Source: Thioclava sp. JE_KL1 | GTDB taxonomy: Bacteria > Pseudomonadota > Alphaproteobacteria > Rhodobacterales > Rhodobacteraceae | Direction of reading: 5' to 3' | Length of the DNA: 64,000 bases | Assembly (NCBI RefSeq): GCF_009296265.1 | Contig: NZ_WBJS01000006.1 | Span: forward strand, 124,001 to 188,000 | Shown here: positions 35,670 to 44,303 of the stretch, piece by piece | Numbering within the stretch: the stretch's first letter is position 1 | Layout: the number at the start of each line of letters is the position of its first letter | The notes under the pieces: generated by a model | Told to the model about the DNA's origin: nothing | The model's database searches: none | What the model saw: the letters and a program-made list of their open reading frames with translations, nothing else | Made by a program: the position numbers and the translations under genes

Positions 35670-36530
35670 ATGACGTTGCGCACCAGCCGCACCATCCTAG
35701 CCGCCACTGCAGCCTTCGCGCTCAGCACCGCGGCGCTGCACGCCGAAATGGCTGACGACGAACTCGTCATCAACGGCGACACCCCGATCACGGTGAAGGC
35801 GCCCGCCGCCGATCACCTCGAAGGGCACCTCGACGAGGTCTATTCCGGCTGGCTCTTCCGCACGGACGAGACCCGCGCGATGGAACAGGACGACTTCGAC
35901 AACCCGATCATGATCTTCGCCGAGCAAGGCCAGGAAACCTGGTCGACCGCTGACGGCTCCGAGGGCAAGTCCTGCGCGGATTGCCACGGCGACATCAGTG
36001 AAGGCATGAAAGGCGTCCGCGCCTCGATGCCGAAGGTGAACGAAGCCGGCAAGCTGTGGTCGATGGAAGATTACATCAACGATTGCCGCACCAACCGCAT
36101 GGGCGCCGAAGCCTGGGGCTGGGACAGCACTCCGATGCATAACATGACCACCGCAATCGCGGTCGAGTCGCGTGGCATGCCCGTCAGCGTCAAGATCGAC
36201 GGCGACGCCCAGCCTTTCTGGGAGAAGGGCAAGGAGATGTACTACACCCGCTACGGTCAGCTCGAGCTGTCCTGCGCGTCGTGCCACGAAGAGAACTACG
36301 GCAACTACATCCGCGCTGACCACCTCAGCCAGGGCCAGATTCAGGGCTTCCCGGTCTACCGTCTGAAGAACGCGGGCGTGGTGTCGATCCACAACCGCTT
36401 CAAAGGCTGTATCCGCGACACGCGTGCGGAAACCTACAGCCCGGGTTCGGACGAGTTCCGCAATCTTGAGCTCTACGTCGCCTCGCGCGGCCTGGGTCTC
36501 GACATCGAGGGCGGCGGCGTCCGTCCCTGA
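35670..36530 (+). CDS. soxA: SoxA, dihaem cytochrome c subunit of SoxXA
   Basis: A 286-residue precursor with a signal peptide ending near ALHAE (residue 26). Two haem sites are present, CADCH (102-106) and CASCH (202-206), so this is the dihaem form. The catalytic Cys247 lies in FKGCIRDTRAE and becomes a persulfide haem ligand. SoxXA starts the cycle by coupling thiosulfate to SoxY. AGGGAGGACAC lies upstream of the ATG at 35670. A strong terminator follows the stop. Confidence 0.97.
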   Translation: MTLRTSRTILAATAAFALSTAALHAEMADDELVINGDTPITVKAPAADHLEGHLDEVYSGWLFRTDETRAMEQDDFDNPIMIFAEQGQETWSTADGSEGKSCADCHGDISEGMKGVRASMPKVNEAGKLWSMEDYINDCRTNRMGAEAWGWDSTPMHNMTTAIAVESRGMPVSVKIDGDAQPFWEKGKEMYYTRYGQLELSCASCHEENYGNYIRADHLSQGQIQGFPVYRLKNAGVVSIHNRFKGCIRDTRAETYSPGSDEFRNLELYVASRGLGLDIEGGGVRP

Positions 36531-36543
36531 CCTTTGACTTGAT

Positions 36544-36580
36544 GCGCGGGGCAGGGGCCTCCCTGTCCCGCGCGTTTCGT
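36544..36580 (+). terminator. Rho-independent terminator between soxA and soxB
   Basis: A 13-base-pair stem (36544-36556 with 36561-36573, one G-U pair) and a GCCT loop are followed by GTTTCGTTT. It lies 14 bases after the soxA stop, inside what is usually one operon. Confidence 0.85.
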
Positions 36581-36586
36581 TTCAAC

Positions 36587-36604
36587 ATATTCAATTTTTA
36601 ATAT
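36587..36604. promoter_or_regulatory. AT-rich palindrome upstream of soxB
   Basis: ATATT-N8-AATAT lies in a very AT-rich stretch (36575-36640), 83 bases before the soxB start. It shares the ACATATT half with the soxX palindrome. It could mark a second SoxR-controlled promoter; no clear -35 box is visible. Confidence 0.4.
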
Positions 36605-36686
36605 CTGTCTGAATTTGTTTGTCAATTTACCCGAATGAAACGACCGCCGGGCGCACGGGCCCGGTGAGAAGAAGGAGACACATCGC

Positions 36687-38378
36687 ATGATTTCCCGGCG
36701 GGAATTTCTTCAGGCGAGCTTGGCCGCCTCGACTATCCTCGGTGCTTCGGGCCTGTCGCGCTGGTCGCGCGCCATGGCACAGCAGTCGCTGACTCAGGAC
36801 CAGCTCCTGCAGTTCGAGCCGCTGGGCAACGTCACGCTGATCCACATCACCGACATCCACGCGCAAGCGATGCCGATCTATTTCCGCGAGCCGGAAATCA
36901 ACCTCGGCGTCGGTGAGGCCAAGGGCCGTCCGCCGCATGTCACCGGTGCGGATTTCCTCAAGATGTTCAACATCGAGCCGAACACCCCCGACGCCTATGC
37001 GCTGACCTACGAGAACTTCACCGATCTCGCGAAGTCCTACGGCAAAATGGGCGGCATGGACCGCGTGGCGACGATCGTCAAAGCGATCAAGGCCGAGCGT
37101 CCCGAGGCGCTGCTGCTCGATGGCGGCGACACCTGGCATGGCTCGATGGTCGCGCTGAAGACCAAGGGCCAGAACATGGTCGACGTCATGAACACGCTCG
37201 GCGTCGAGGCGATGACCTCGCACTGGGAATGGACCTATGGTCAGGACCGCGTGAACGAGATCGTCGACGGCCTTCCCTTCCCCTTCCTCGGCGCGAACAT
37301 CTTCGACGCGGAGTGGGACGAACCCGCTTACGAGCCCTACAAGATCTTCGAGCGCAACGGCACGCAGATCGCGGTCATCGGCCAAGCCTTCCCCTATATG
37401 CCGATCGCCAACCCCGGCTGGATGTTCCCCGACTATTCCTTCGGTATCCGCGAAGAGCGTATGCAGGCGATGGTCGACGAGGTTCGTGCGAAGGGCGTCG
37501 ATCTGGTCGTCTGCCTGTCGCATAACGGCTTCGACGTGGACCACAAGATGGCGAGCCGCGTGAAGGGCATCGACGTGATCCTCACCGGTCACACCCATGA
37601 CGCCATTCCGGAGCCGGTCCTCGTGGGCGAGACGATCCTGATCGCCTCGGGTTCGAACGGCAAATTCGTCTCCCGCGTCGATCTCGACGTGCGCGATGGC
37701 AAGATGATGGGCTTCCGCCACAAGCTGATCCCGATCTTCTCCGACGTGATCGAGCCCGACAAAGAGATGACCGACGTCATCATGGGCCATCGCGAGCCCT
37801 ACAAGGCCGAGCTCGAGGAAGTTGTGGGCGAGACCAACTCGCTGCTCTATCGCCGCGGCAACTTCAACGGCACTTGGGACGACCTGATCTGCGAAGCGAT
37901 GCTGTCCGAGCAGGACGCCGAGATCGCGATGAGCCCGGGCGTGCGCTGGGGGCCGTCGCTGATCCCGGGGCAGAAAATCACCATGGAAGACGTGCTCAAC
38001 GCCACTTCGATGACCTATGGCGAGAACTATCGCACCGAGATGACGGGCGAGCTGATCAAGACCATTCTCGAAGACGTGGCCGACAACATCTTCAACACCG
38101 ACCCCTACTACCAGCAGGGCGGGGACATGGTTCGTGTGGGTGGCATGGGCTACCACATCGACGTTTCGAAGCCGATCGGCGAGCGGATTTCCAACATGAC
38201 GCTCCTGAAGGACGGCTCCGATATCGACCCGGCACGCAACTACGTCGTGACGGGCTGGGCCTCGGTCAACGAAGGCACCGAAGGGCCGCAGATCTGGGAC
38301 GTGATCGCCGATCACCTGCGCAAGATCAAAACCGTTGACTTGAAACCGAATGACTCGGTGGTCGTGACCGGCGTTTAA
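36687..38378 (+). CDS. soxB: SoxB, dimanganese sulfohydrolase
   Basis: A 563-residue 5'-nucleotidase-family enzyme with a twin-arginine signal (SRREFLQASLAAS). Metal-site motifs include Asp56/His58 (TDIHAQ), DGGDTWHGS near residue 150, SHWEW near 178 and GHTHD near 302. It releases sulfate from the SoxYZ-bound sulfonate. AGAAGGAGACACATCGC lies before the ATG. soxC follows after 59 bases. Confidence 0.97.
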   Translation: MISRREFLQASLAASTILGASGLSRWSRAMAQQSLTQDQLLQFEPLGNVTLIHITDIHAQAMPIYFREPEINLGVGEAKGRPPHVTGADFLKMFNIEPNTPDAYALTYENFTDLAKSYGKMGGMDRVATIVKAIKAERPEALLLDGGDTWHGSMVALKTKGQNMVDVMNTLGVEAMTSHWEWTYGQDRVNEIVDGLPFPFLGANIFDAEWDEPAYEPYKIFERNGTQIAVIGQAFPYMPIANPGWMFPDYSFGIREERMQAMVDEVRAKGVDLVVCLSHNGFDVDHKMASRVKGIDVILTGHTHDAIPEPVLVGETILIASGSNGKFVSRVDLDVRDGKMMGFRHKLIPIFSDVIEPDKEMTDVIMGHREPYKAELEEVVGETNSLLYRRGNFNGTWDDLICEAMLSEQDAEIAMSPGVRWGPSLIPGQKITMEDVLNATSMTYGENYRTEMTGELIKTILEDVADNIFNTDPYYQQGGDMVRVGGMGYHIDVSKPIGERISNMTLLKDGSDIDPARNYVVTGWASVNEGTEGPQIWDVIADHLRKIKTVDLKPNDSVVVTGV

Positions 38379-38437
38379 GCCGGTCCCGCCCGTCGATGAT
38401 TGCGCCCCGCAGGGGGTTAGAGACTGGAGGAAAACAC

Positions 38438-39748
38438 ATGGACGACAAGGAACGCCAGGGCAACCCGGCCACCAATGCCGCCCTCAGCCGCCGCGGGTTC
38501 CTCCGCGCAGGGGCTGCGGTCGGTGCGATGGCCGCAGGTGCTGGTGCCGCGCGCGCGCAAACGCAACCCGATCCGTTGATCACCGAAGTTCAGCCTTGGG
38601 CTTCGGGCTGGGGCGACGGGGTCGATGCAACCCCCTATGGCCTGCCGATCGAATTCGAAGATGACGTCATCCGCCGTAATGTCGGTTGGCTGACGGCGGA
38701 TACGATTTCGTCGATCAACTTCACGCCGATCCACGCCCTCGACGGCACGATCACCCCGACCGGCTGCGCTTTTGAGCGTCACCACTCGGGCGCGATCGAG
38801 CTGAAGAAGGAAGACTATCGCCTGATGATCAACGGCCTCGTCGATAAGCCGCTGGTCTTCACCTACGAGGATTTGGAGCGTTTCCCGCGTGAGAACCGCA
38901 CCTACTTCCTCGAATGCGCCGCGAACTCGGGCATGGAATGGGCTGGTGCACAGCTCAACGGTGCGCAGTTCACCCAGGGCATGATCCACAACATGCAATA
39001 TTCGGGCATCCCGCTGCGGACCCTGCTCGAAGAAGCGGGGATCACCAATCTCGGCGACCAGATCAAGGACAAGTGGGTCTATGCCGAAGGCGCCGACGCG
39101 TCCTCGAACGGCCGCTCGATCCCGCTGGAGAAAGCCCTCGACGACTGTCTCGTGGCCATCAAGGCCAACGGCGAGGCGCTGCGCAAGGAGCACGGCTATC
39201 CGGTGCGCCTCGTGGTTCCGGGCTGGGAAGGCAACATGTGGGTGAAGTGGCTGCGTCGCCTCGAAGTCACCGACGAGGCCGTGCAGTCGCGCGAAGAAAC
39301 CTCGAAATACACCGACACGCTCGCCGATGGCACGTCGCGCAAGTGGACCTGGGTCATGGACGCCAAATCGGTCGTCACCTCGCCCAGCCCGCAGATGCCG
39401 ATCAAGCACGGCAAGGGCCCGCTGGTCATCACTGGCATGGCCTGGTCGGGTCGCGGTCACATCACCAAGGTCGACGTGTCGATCGATGGCGGTGCGAACT
39501 GGCAGGAAGCCCGTCTGGCCGAGCCGGGCGTCGACAAGGCGGTCTCGCGCTTCTACCTCGAGATCGACTGGGACGGTTCGGAGATGCTCCTTCAGTCCCG
39601 CGCTACCGATTCCACCGGCTACGTTCAGCCGACCAAGGACGCGCTGCGCGCGATCCGTGGCGAGAATTCGGTCTATCACAACAACGGTATCCAGACCTGG
39701 TGGGTCAAGGAAAACGGGGAGTCCGAGAATGTCGAAGTGTCGTCGTAA
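38438..39748 (+). CDS. soxC: SoxC, molybdenum subunit of sulfane dehydrogenase
   Basis: A 436-residue sulfite-oxidase-family protein. A twin-arginine signal (SRRGFLRAGAAVGA) starts at residue 17. The molybdenum-ligating cysteine is Cys160 in YFLECAANSG. With SoxD it removes six electrons from the sulfane sulfur on SoxYZ. The ATG at 38438 follows GGAGGAAAACAC; an ATG at 38396 lacks a site. It needs Moco, made partly by moaC/moeA at 61-63 kb. soxD starts inside its end. Confidence 0.96.
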   Translation: MDDKERQGNPATNAALSRRGFLRAGAAVGAMAAGAGAARAQTQPDPLITEVQPWASGWGDGVDATPYGLPIEFEDDVIRRNVGWLTADTISSINFTPIHALDGTITPTGCAFERHHSGAIELKKEDYRLMINGLVDKPLVFTYEDLERFPRENRTYFLECAANSGMEWAGAQLNGAQFTQGMIHNMQYSGIPLRTLLEEAGITNLGDQIKDKWVYAEGADASSNGRSIPLEKALDDCLVAIKANGEALRKEHGYPVRLVVPGWEGNMWVKWLRRLEVTDEAVQSREETSKYTDTLADGTSRKWTWVMDAKSVVTSPSPQMPIKHGKGPLVITGMAWSGRGHITKVDVSIDGGANWQEARLAEPGVDKAVSRFYLEIDWDGSEMLLQSRATDSTGYVQPTKDALRAIRGENSVYHNNGIQTWWVKENGESENVEVSS

Positions 39749-40835
39749 TCTGCTGCTGGCCACGCTTCTGGCCGCTCCGCTCGTCGCGACGCCCGCTCTG
39801 GCCGAGAAATACGGTCTGGGGCGCGAAGCGCTGCCCGAGGAAATCAACGCCTGGACCGTCGAGGTCTTCCCCGATGGCAAGAACCTTCCCGAAGGTTCGG
39901 GCTCGGTTGCCGATGGCGAGAAAATCTTCGCCGACAACTGCGCTGCGTGCCACGGCGACTTCGCCGAGGGCGTCGACAACTGGCCGAAACTGGCCGGGGG
40001 CGACGGGACGCTGGCCAACAAGGACCCGGTGAAGACCGTCGGTTCCTACTGGCCCTACCTGTCGACCGTCTGGGACTATGCGCACCGCTCGATGCCGTTC
40101 GGCAACGCGCAGACGCTGACCGTCGACGAGACCTATGCCATCGTCGCCTACATCCTCTACTCGAACTATCTCGTGGAAGACGATTTCGTCCTCACGAAGG
40201 ATAACTTCCTCGACGTGGAGATGCCGAACGCCGATGGGTTCATCGTGGATAACCGCGATGAGGTCGAAGTGCCCAAGTTCTCGGAAGCCGCTTGCATGAG
40301 CGACTGTAAGACCGACGTGCAGATCACCAAGAAGGCGACCATTCTCGACGTGACCCCCAATGAGGGCAACGGCGAGGACACGGCGGCTGCCGATACTGCG
40401 ACCGAAACCGACACGGCCCAAGCCGACACTGCCGAAGCTCCGGCGCAGGACGCTCCGGCGGCTGCGGAGGAAGCCAAGGCAGAGGCCGCACCGGCGGAGA
40501 GCCTCTCGGCTGACCCGGAACTGGTCGCGGCTGGCGAGAAGGTCTTCAAGAAGTGTAAGGCTTGCCACCAGGTCGGCGAAGACGCGAAGAACCGCGTCGG
40601 TCCGGTGCTCAACGGGCTGATCGGTCGTCAGGCCGGGACGGCTGATGGCTTCAAATACTCGAGCGCGATGAAGCAGCACGGCGAGGACGGTCTGGTTTGG
40701 ACCGAGCAGACGGTCGAGGAGTATCTCGCCGATCCGAAGGGCTACATTCCGAAGAACCGGATGTCCTTCGCCGGTCTGAAAGACCCCGAAGACGTCAAGG
40801 CGGTGCTCGCCTATATCGAGAGCCAAGGTGGCTAA
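39729..40835 (+). CDS. soxD: SoxD, dihaem cytochrome c subunit of sulfane dehydrogenase
   Basis: A 368-residue precursor with a signal peptide ending near TPALAE (residue 26). The N-terminal cytochrome domain has CAACH at 71-75, and the C-terminal one has CKACH at 276-280. An Ala/Glu/Thr-rich linker (about 215-258) joins them. It takes electrons from SoxC. The ATG at 39729 overlaps soxC by 20 bases. It is the last sox gene here; soxE, soxF, soxG and soxH do not follow. Confidence 0.96.
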   Translation: MSKCRRNLLLATLLAAPLVATPALAEKYGLGREALPEEINAWTVEVFPDGKNLPEGSGSVADGEKIFADNCAACHGDFAEGVDNWPKLAGGDGTLANKDPVKTVGSYWPYLSTVWDYAHRSMPFGNAQTLTVDETYAIVAYILYSNYLVEDDFVLTKDNFLDVEMPNADGFIVDNRDEVEVPKFSEAACMSDCKTDVQITKKATILDVTPNEGNGEDTAAADTATETDTAQADTAEAPAQDAPAAAEEAKAEAAPAESLSADPELVAAGEKVFKKCKACHQVGEDAKNRVGPVLNGLIGRQAGTADGFKYSSAMKQHGEDGLVWTEQTVEEYLADPKGYIPKNRMSFAGLKDPEDVKAVLAYIESQGG

Positions 40836-40907
40836 TACCCTCCCCGGGCGGGGGCTTCGGTCCCCGCTCACTTAAACCGACAGGGGCCTTCCGCCTGATC
40901 GTGTTTC

Positions 40908-40941
40908 GACGCCCGCGCTCCCCGCGGGCGTCTTTTCATTT
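40908..40941 (+). terminator. Rho-independent terminator of the sox run
   Basis: GACGCCCGCG pairs perfectly with CGCGGGCGTC (40908-40932) and is followed by TTTTCATTT. Confidence 0.93.
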
Positions 40942-40966
40942 CGTGCCGCGTCTGGCTTGTCTTCCG

Positions 40967-41020
40967 CTGGCGGGGTTGCAGCCCGCCGCTCCCCGGGGAT
41001 ACTTGAGCCAAACCAAGGGG
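40967..41020 (+). repeat. Composite repeat upstream of glycerate 2-kinase
   Basis: A variant hairpin (GGCGGG with CCCGCC, near 40970-40988) is followed by CCCCGGGGATACTT, GAGCCAAA and CCAAGGGG. It ends 6 bases before the start codon of the kinase gene. Confidence 0.75.
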
Positions 41021-41026
41021 GCAGGA

Positions 41027-42262
41027 ATGGATCTGGAAGCACGCGCGCGCGAATTGTTCGACATCGGGGTGAAGACGGCCGACCCGGCAGCGGGGGTGAC
41101 CCGCGCGATGGGCTGGGCGATGGAGAACCCGCCGGGACCGGGCGGGCGCTGGCAGGTGATCGCTCTCGGCAAGGCGGCGCTGGCGATGACCGCCGCGGCG
41201 CTGGACGCGCTGCCCGAGGAGGCGCAGGCGCTGGTCGTGACCAATCCCGAAAATGCCGAAGCGGCGACCCCGCGCGCGGGCGTTACGCTGATCGCGGGCG
41301 ACCACCCCGTGCCGGGCGAGGGCAGCGAGCGGGCAGGGCGCGCGATCCTGGAATGCCTGCAGGGCTGTGGGCCGGAGGATCGCGTTCTGGCGCTGATCTC
41401 CGGCGGCGGCTCCGCGCTGGCCGTCGCGCCTGCCGAGGGGCTGAGCCTGTCGGACAAGGCCGAAGTCAGCCGCCTGCTGCTCGGCTGCGGGGCGGATATC
41501 ACGCAGATGAACCTGATCCGCCAGCAGCTGTCCCAGCTCAAGGGCGGCGGCTGGCTGCTTGCCAGCGCGGCCCCCGTGACGGGGCTGATCCTGTCCGATG
41601 TGCCGGGCGACGATCTGCGCGTGATCGCTTCTGGTCCCACGGTCGAGCCGATCGGCACGCGGGTCGAGGCGGCGCAGCTCTGTCGCGATCTCGGGATCTG
41701 GGAGGCTTTGCCCGCCCCTGTGCAGGCGCATCTTGAAACGTCCGGCGCTGAGCCCGCGCTGCCCGCCGCCCGCAATCGTCTGATCGGGGCGAACGGGCTG
41801 TCGGTCGCGGCGATGGTCTCGGCAGGTGCCGAAGCGGCGCCCTTCGTGCTCGACGGGGACGTGGCCGATCTTGCACCGCAGATCGTAGCTCTGCTGCGCG
41901 ATATGCCCGCAGGCGCTTTGGTCATGGGCGGTGAAACCACCGTGACGATCAAGGGCGACGGGCGCGGTGGTCGCAATCAGGAACTGGCGCTGCGCGTGGC
42001 TTGCGCGGCGGAGGCGGCCGGGATCGAGGGCGCGTGGCGCTTCCTCTCGGGCGGCACCGATGGCCGTGACGGTCCGACGGATGCGGCGGGCGGTCTGGTG
42101 GGGCCGGAGACCTGCGCGGCCGCGCGGGCGGCTGGCGTCGATTGCGATTCGGCGCTCGCACGCAATGACAGCTATCACGTCCTGCAGGCGGCCGATGCGC
42201 TGCTGATGACGGGGGCGACCGGCACGAATGTGGCCGATCTCGCGGTTCTGGTGAAAGGCTAG
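41027..42262 (+). CDS. Glycerate 2-kinase (MOFRL family)
   Basis: A 411-residue kinase of the GckA/TtuD type, making 2-phosphoglycerate from D-glycerate and ATP. Motifs include VIALGKAALAM near residue 43, the nucleotide loop LISGGGSALAVAP near 124, and the MOFRL domain with GGETTVTIKGDGRGGRNQELAL and SGGTDGRDGPTDAAGG. The ATG at 41027 follows GGGGGCAGGA. It stands alone after the sox terminator and converges with a tiny gene. Confidence 0.92.
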   Translation: MDLEARARELFDIGVKTADPAAGVTRAMGWAMENPPGPGGRWQVIALGKAALAMTAAALDALPEEAQALVVTNPENAEAATPRAGVTLIAGDHPVPGEGSERAGRAILECLQGCGPEDRVLALISGGGSALAVAPAEGLSLSDKAEVSRLLLGCGADITQMNLIRQQLSQLKGGGWLLASAAPVTGLILSDVPGDDLRVIASGPTVEPIGTRVEAAQLCRDLGIWEALPAPVQAHLETSGAEPALPAARNRLIGANGLSVAAMVSAGAEAAPFVLDGDVADLAPQIVALLRDMPAGALVMGGETTVTIKGDGRGGRNQELALRVACAAEAAGIEGAWRFLSGGTDGRDGPTDAAGGLVGPETCAAARAAGVDCDSALARNDSYHVLQAADALLMTGATGTNVADLAVLVKG

Positions 42263-42263
42263 C

Positions 42264-42374
42264 TTAGCCGCGTTCTGCTTCGGCAGAGCGCATCATCGGG
42301 CGCAGGCGGAGATAGGCTTCGCGAATGGCGGCGACGGTGATGATCGCGAGAGCGAGGGTGTCGAAAGCAACCAT
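42264..42374 (-). CDS. 36-residue predicted small membrane-associated protein
   Basis: A short frame encoding MVAFDTLALAIITVAAIREA then YLRLRPMMRSAEAERG. A hydrophobic stretch (about residues 2-17) is followed by an Arg-rich segment, as in single-pass small membrane proteins. ACGAGGAAAACACGC stands before the ATG at good spacing. It begins 120 bases upstream of nothing else on its strand and ends one base after the kinase stop on the opposite strand. No family is recognised. Reality is supported by the ribosome site and coding-like sequence. Confidence 0.6.
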   Translation of the reverse strand: MVAFDTLALAIITVAAIREAYLRLRPMMRSAEAERG

Positions 42375-42494
42375 GCGTGTTTTCCTCGTAACGAAGCCTG
42401 AGTGGCGCGGCCTGAGCGGCGGGCGCCCTCGGACCCTCGGAAAAGATTGAGGCGCAAAAAAGGCAGCATCACGACGATTGCGGGCCGGGCCCGC

Positions 42495-43088
42495 TCAGCG
42501 TTCGAGGATCAGCGTGCCGCGCGCGAATTCCACCTTCGCGAAGCGGGTGAGATAGGTCATGCCCAGCAGCGAGGTATCCATCGACCCGCGATTGACCACG
42601 GCGCGCAGGTTGCTGTCGTGGATCGGCCCCAGATCGAAGCGCTCCAGCCGCACCGGCGCGGTCGCGACGATGCCATTGGCGGTGCGTGCCTGCCCGATAT
42701 AGGCGAGATCGGAAGTGTTGATGCCCGCGCGCTCGGCGGCGCGCTGGGTCAGCACGATTTGGCTCGCGCCGGTATCGACGACGAAGCGGACCGGCGTGCC
42801 GTTGACCTCGGCGGTCAGGTAGTAATGCCCGTCGGGCGCCTGCGGCACCTCGATCCGGCCATCGCGCATCACCGCCTGATCGGGGATCGAGACTTGCCGC
42901 TGGATATCGGTCCAAAGCCCGACCGCGGCGAGCGTGCCGAGAAAGATCAGCCCCCAGATCGCGGCCTGCTGCATGGTGCGGCCGGGACGGCGGCGGATCT
43001 CCAGCACGAAATACCCGCCCACGGCGACGAGCAGGAGGCTCAGATAGACCAGCCGTCCCCAGTTTTCGCTGATGATCGTCTCCACCAT
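42495..43088 (-). CDS. Membrane-anchored retropepsin-like aspartic protease (TIGR02281 type)
   Basis: A 197-residue protein with two N-terminal membrane helices (about 12-30 and 41-60). A single-domain aspartic protease follows. The catalytic motif DTGAS has Asp105, then LTQRAAERAGI, the flap-like region, and SLLGMTYL near the end. This clan AA group is common in alphaproteobacteria and would act as a dimer in the periplasm. Substrate unknown. GAGGATC lies before the ATG at 43088. Confidence 0.88.
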   Translation of the reverse strand: MVETIISENWGRLVYLSLLLVAVGGYFVLEIRRRPGRTMQQAAIWGLIFLGTLAAVGLWTDIQRQVSIPDQAVMRDGRIEVPQAPDGHYYLTAEVNGTPVRFVVDTGASQIVLTQRAAERAGINTSDLAYIGQARTANGIVATAPVRLERFDLGPIHDSNLRAVVNRGSMDTSLLGMTYLTRFAKVEFARGTLILER

Positions 43089-43159
43089 GATCCTCGTTAC
43101 CCCTACCGATCTCTTTCAGATAGGTCCGCTCAGGTGACTTTCCCAGAGGGCGGATTGCC

Positions 43160-43804
43160 TCAGCCGGTCGGGACGCCGCCCATCAGCCCCGCACCGTGCA
43201 GCCCGTCGAGGATGAACTGGATCGCCAGCGCGGCCAGCAGCATCCCCAGCAGCCGGGTGACGACCATCGTGCCGGTGCGCCCCAGCGCGCGCTCGATCGG
43301 AGTGGCGAGCAGGAACATCACGAGCACGCAGCCCAGCACCAGAAGCATCATGGCGATGATCGCCACGACATGCAGCCAGTCGCCGCCCTCGCGCCCTGCC
43401 AGCAGGATCATCGTGGCCATCGCGCCGGGGCCGGCCAGCAGCGGCGTCGCCAGCGGGAAGACGGACGGATCGGTCTCGGGGTCGGCCTCGTGCTCCTCGC
43501 CCTGCGCCTCGCGGCGCTTGGTGCGGCGCTCGAACAGCATGTCGAGTGCGGTGAGGAACAAAAGCACCCCGCCCGCAATGCGGAAGGCGGGCATGGAGAT
43601 GCCGATCCCGGCGAGGATCTTGTCGCCGAAGATGCCGAACAGCGTCAGCAGCACGGCGGCGATGATGAGCGCACGGAAGGCGATACGCAGGCGCGCGCGG
43701 TGGCTTTCGCCCAGCGTCAGCGCGATGAAGACAGGGGCCAGACCGATCGGATCGATGATGACGAAAAGCGTCACGAAAGCAGTGATGTATTCGGCACCGA
43801 TCAC
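43160..43804 (-). CDS. MarC-family integral membrane protein
   Basis: A 214-residue inner-membrane protein with six helices. The first is ITAFVTLFVIIDPIGLAPVFIAL, which carries the conserved DP-G motif. A charged loop (about 115-140) links the halves. Despite the name, the family is not proven to give drug resistance and its role is unknown. I chose the GTG at 43804, about 10 bases after AAGGGA; the longer frame adds a Pro/Lys-rich sequence overlapping the neighbour gene. Confidence 0.87.
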   Translation of the reverse strand: MIGAEYITAFVTLFVIIDPIGLAPVFIALTLGESHRARLRIAFRALIIAAVLLTLFGIFGDKILAGIGISMPAFRIAGGVLLFLTALDMLFERRTKRREAQGEEHEADPETDPSVFPLATPLLAGPGAMATMILLAGREGGDWLHVVAIIAMMLLVLGCVLVMFLLATPIERALGRTGTMVVTRLLGMLLAALAIQFILDGLHGAGLMGGVPTG

Positions 43805-43844
43805 GTAGGGGCATCCCTTCCAAGTTTCGCGGGCGAGCCTAGCG

Positions 43845-44237
43845 TCATCCCCGATCCCCCGCCAGCCCTTCCCCGGCGTCTTCGGGAGAGGCTTCGGCGG
43901 GCGCAGAGGGCAGGGCGGCGCGGATTTTCGCGGCCAGGCTCGCAGCCCCCCCGGCAAGGCGCGGATCGTCCACCGCCTCGGCCAGATCGAGCAGATGATC
44001 GAGCGCCGCCAGTTCCTCGCGGGTCAGCACCAGAGGCGGCAGGCCCACGGCCCGGCGCAGGATGTAGCCCACGCCGCGTTCGCCCTCGACCGGTACCCCA
44101 TAGGCCGAGATTTCCGCCATGTCGCGCCAGATCGTGCGGGCGGAAACGCCCAGCCGCTCGGCCAGATCGCTGGCACGATGCATCTTGCCGTCGCGCAGGA
44201 TAGCGATGATCTGTTGCAGCCGCTCGTCGCGGGTCAT
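43845..44237 (-). CDS. YafY-type helix-turn-helix regulator lacking a WYL domain
   Basis: A 130-residue regulator. The N-terminal HTH (ERLQQIIAILRDGKMHRASDLAERLGVSARTIWRDM) and the wing (GVPVEGERGVGYILR) match YafY/WYL proteins, as does the following LPPLVLTREELAALDHLL segment. It then stops about 90 residues early, so there is no WYL ligand domain. The ATG at 44237 follows GGAGAGCCCC. A perfect palindrome 47 bases upstream is its likely operator. It is divergent from tatA. Confidence 0.85.
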   Translation of the reverse strand: MTRDERLQQIIAILRDGKMHRASDLAERLGVSARTIWRDMAEISAYGVPVEGERGVGYILRRAVGLPPLVLTREELAALDHLLDLAEAVDDPRLAGGAASLAAKIRAALPSAPAEASPEDAGEGLAGDRG

Positions 44238-44283
44238 GGGGCTCTCCGATCGGGTCGCGAGAAGGGTAACGCGGGGGAGGGCA

Positions 44284-44303
44284 ACTGACAATGAACTGTC
44301 AGT
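44284..44303. promoter_or_regulatory. Palindromic operator candidate between the HTH regulator and tatA
   Basis: ACTGACA-N6-TGTCAGT is a perfect inverted repeat. It lies 47-66 bases upstream of the HTH start and 121 bases upstream of tatA. YafY-like regulators bind such TGACA/TGTCA sites, so self-regulation is likely. Confidence 0.6.

Noticed and set aside
43160-43957. Longer MarC starting at 43957
   Set aside because: The added residues are Pro/Lys/Arg-rich and lie over the neighbouring HTH gene; the GTG at 43804 has a ribosome site and fits the family length.
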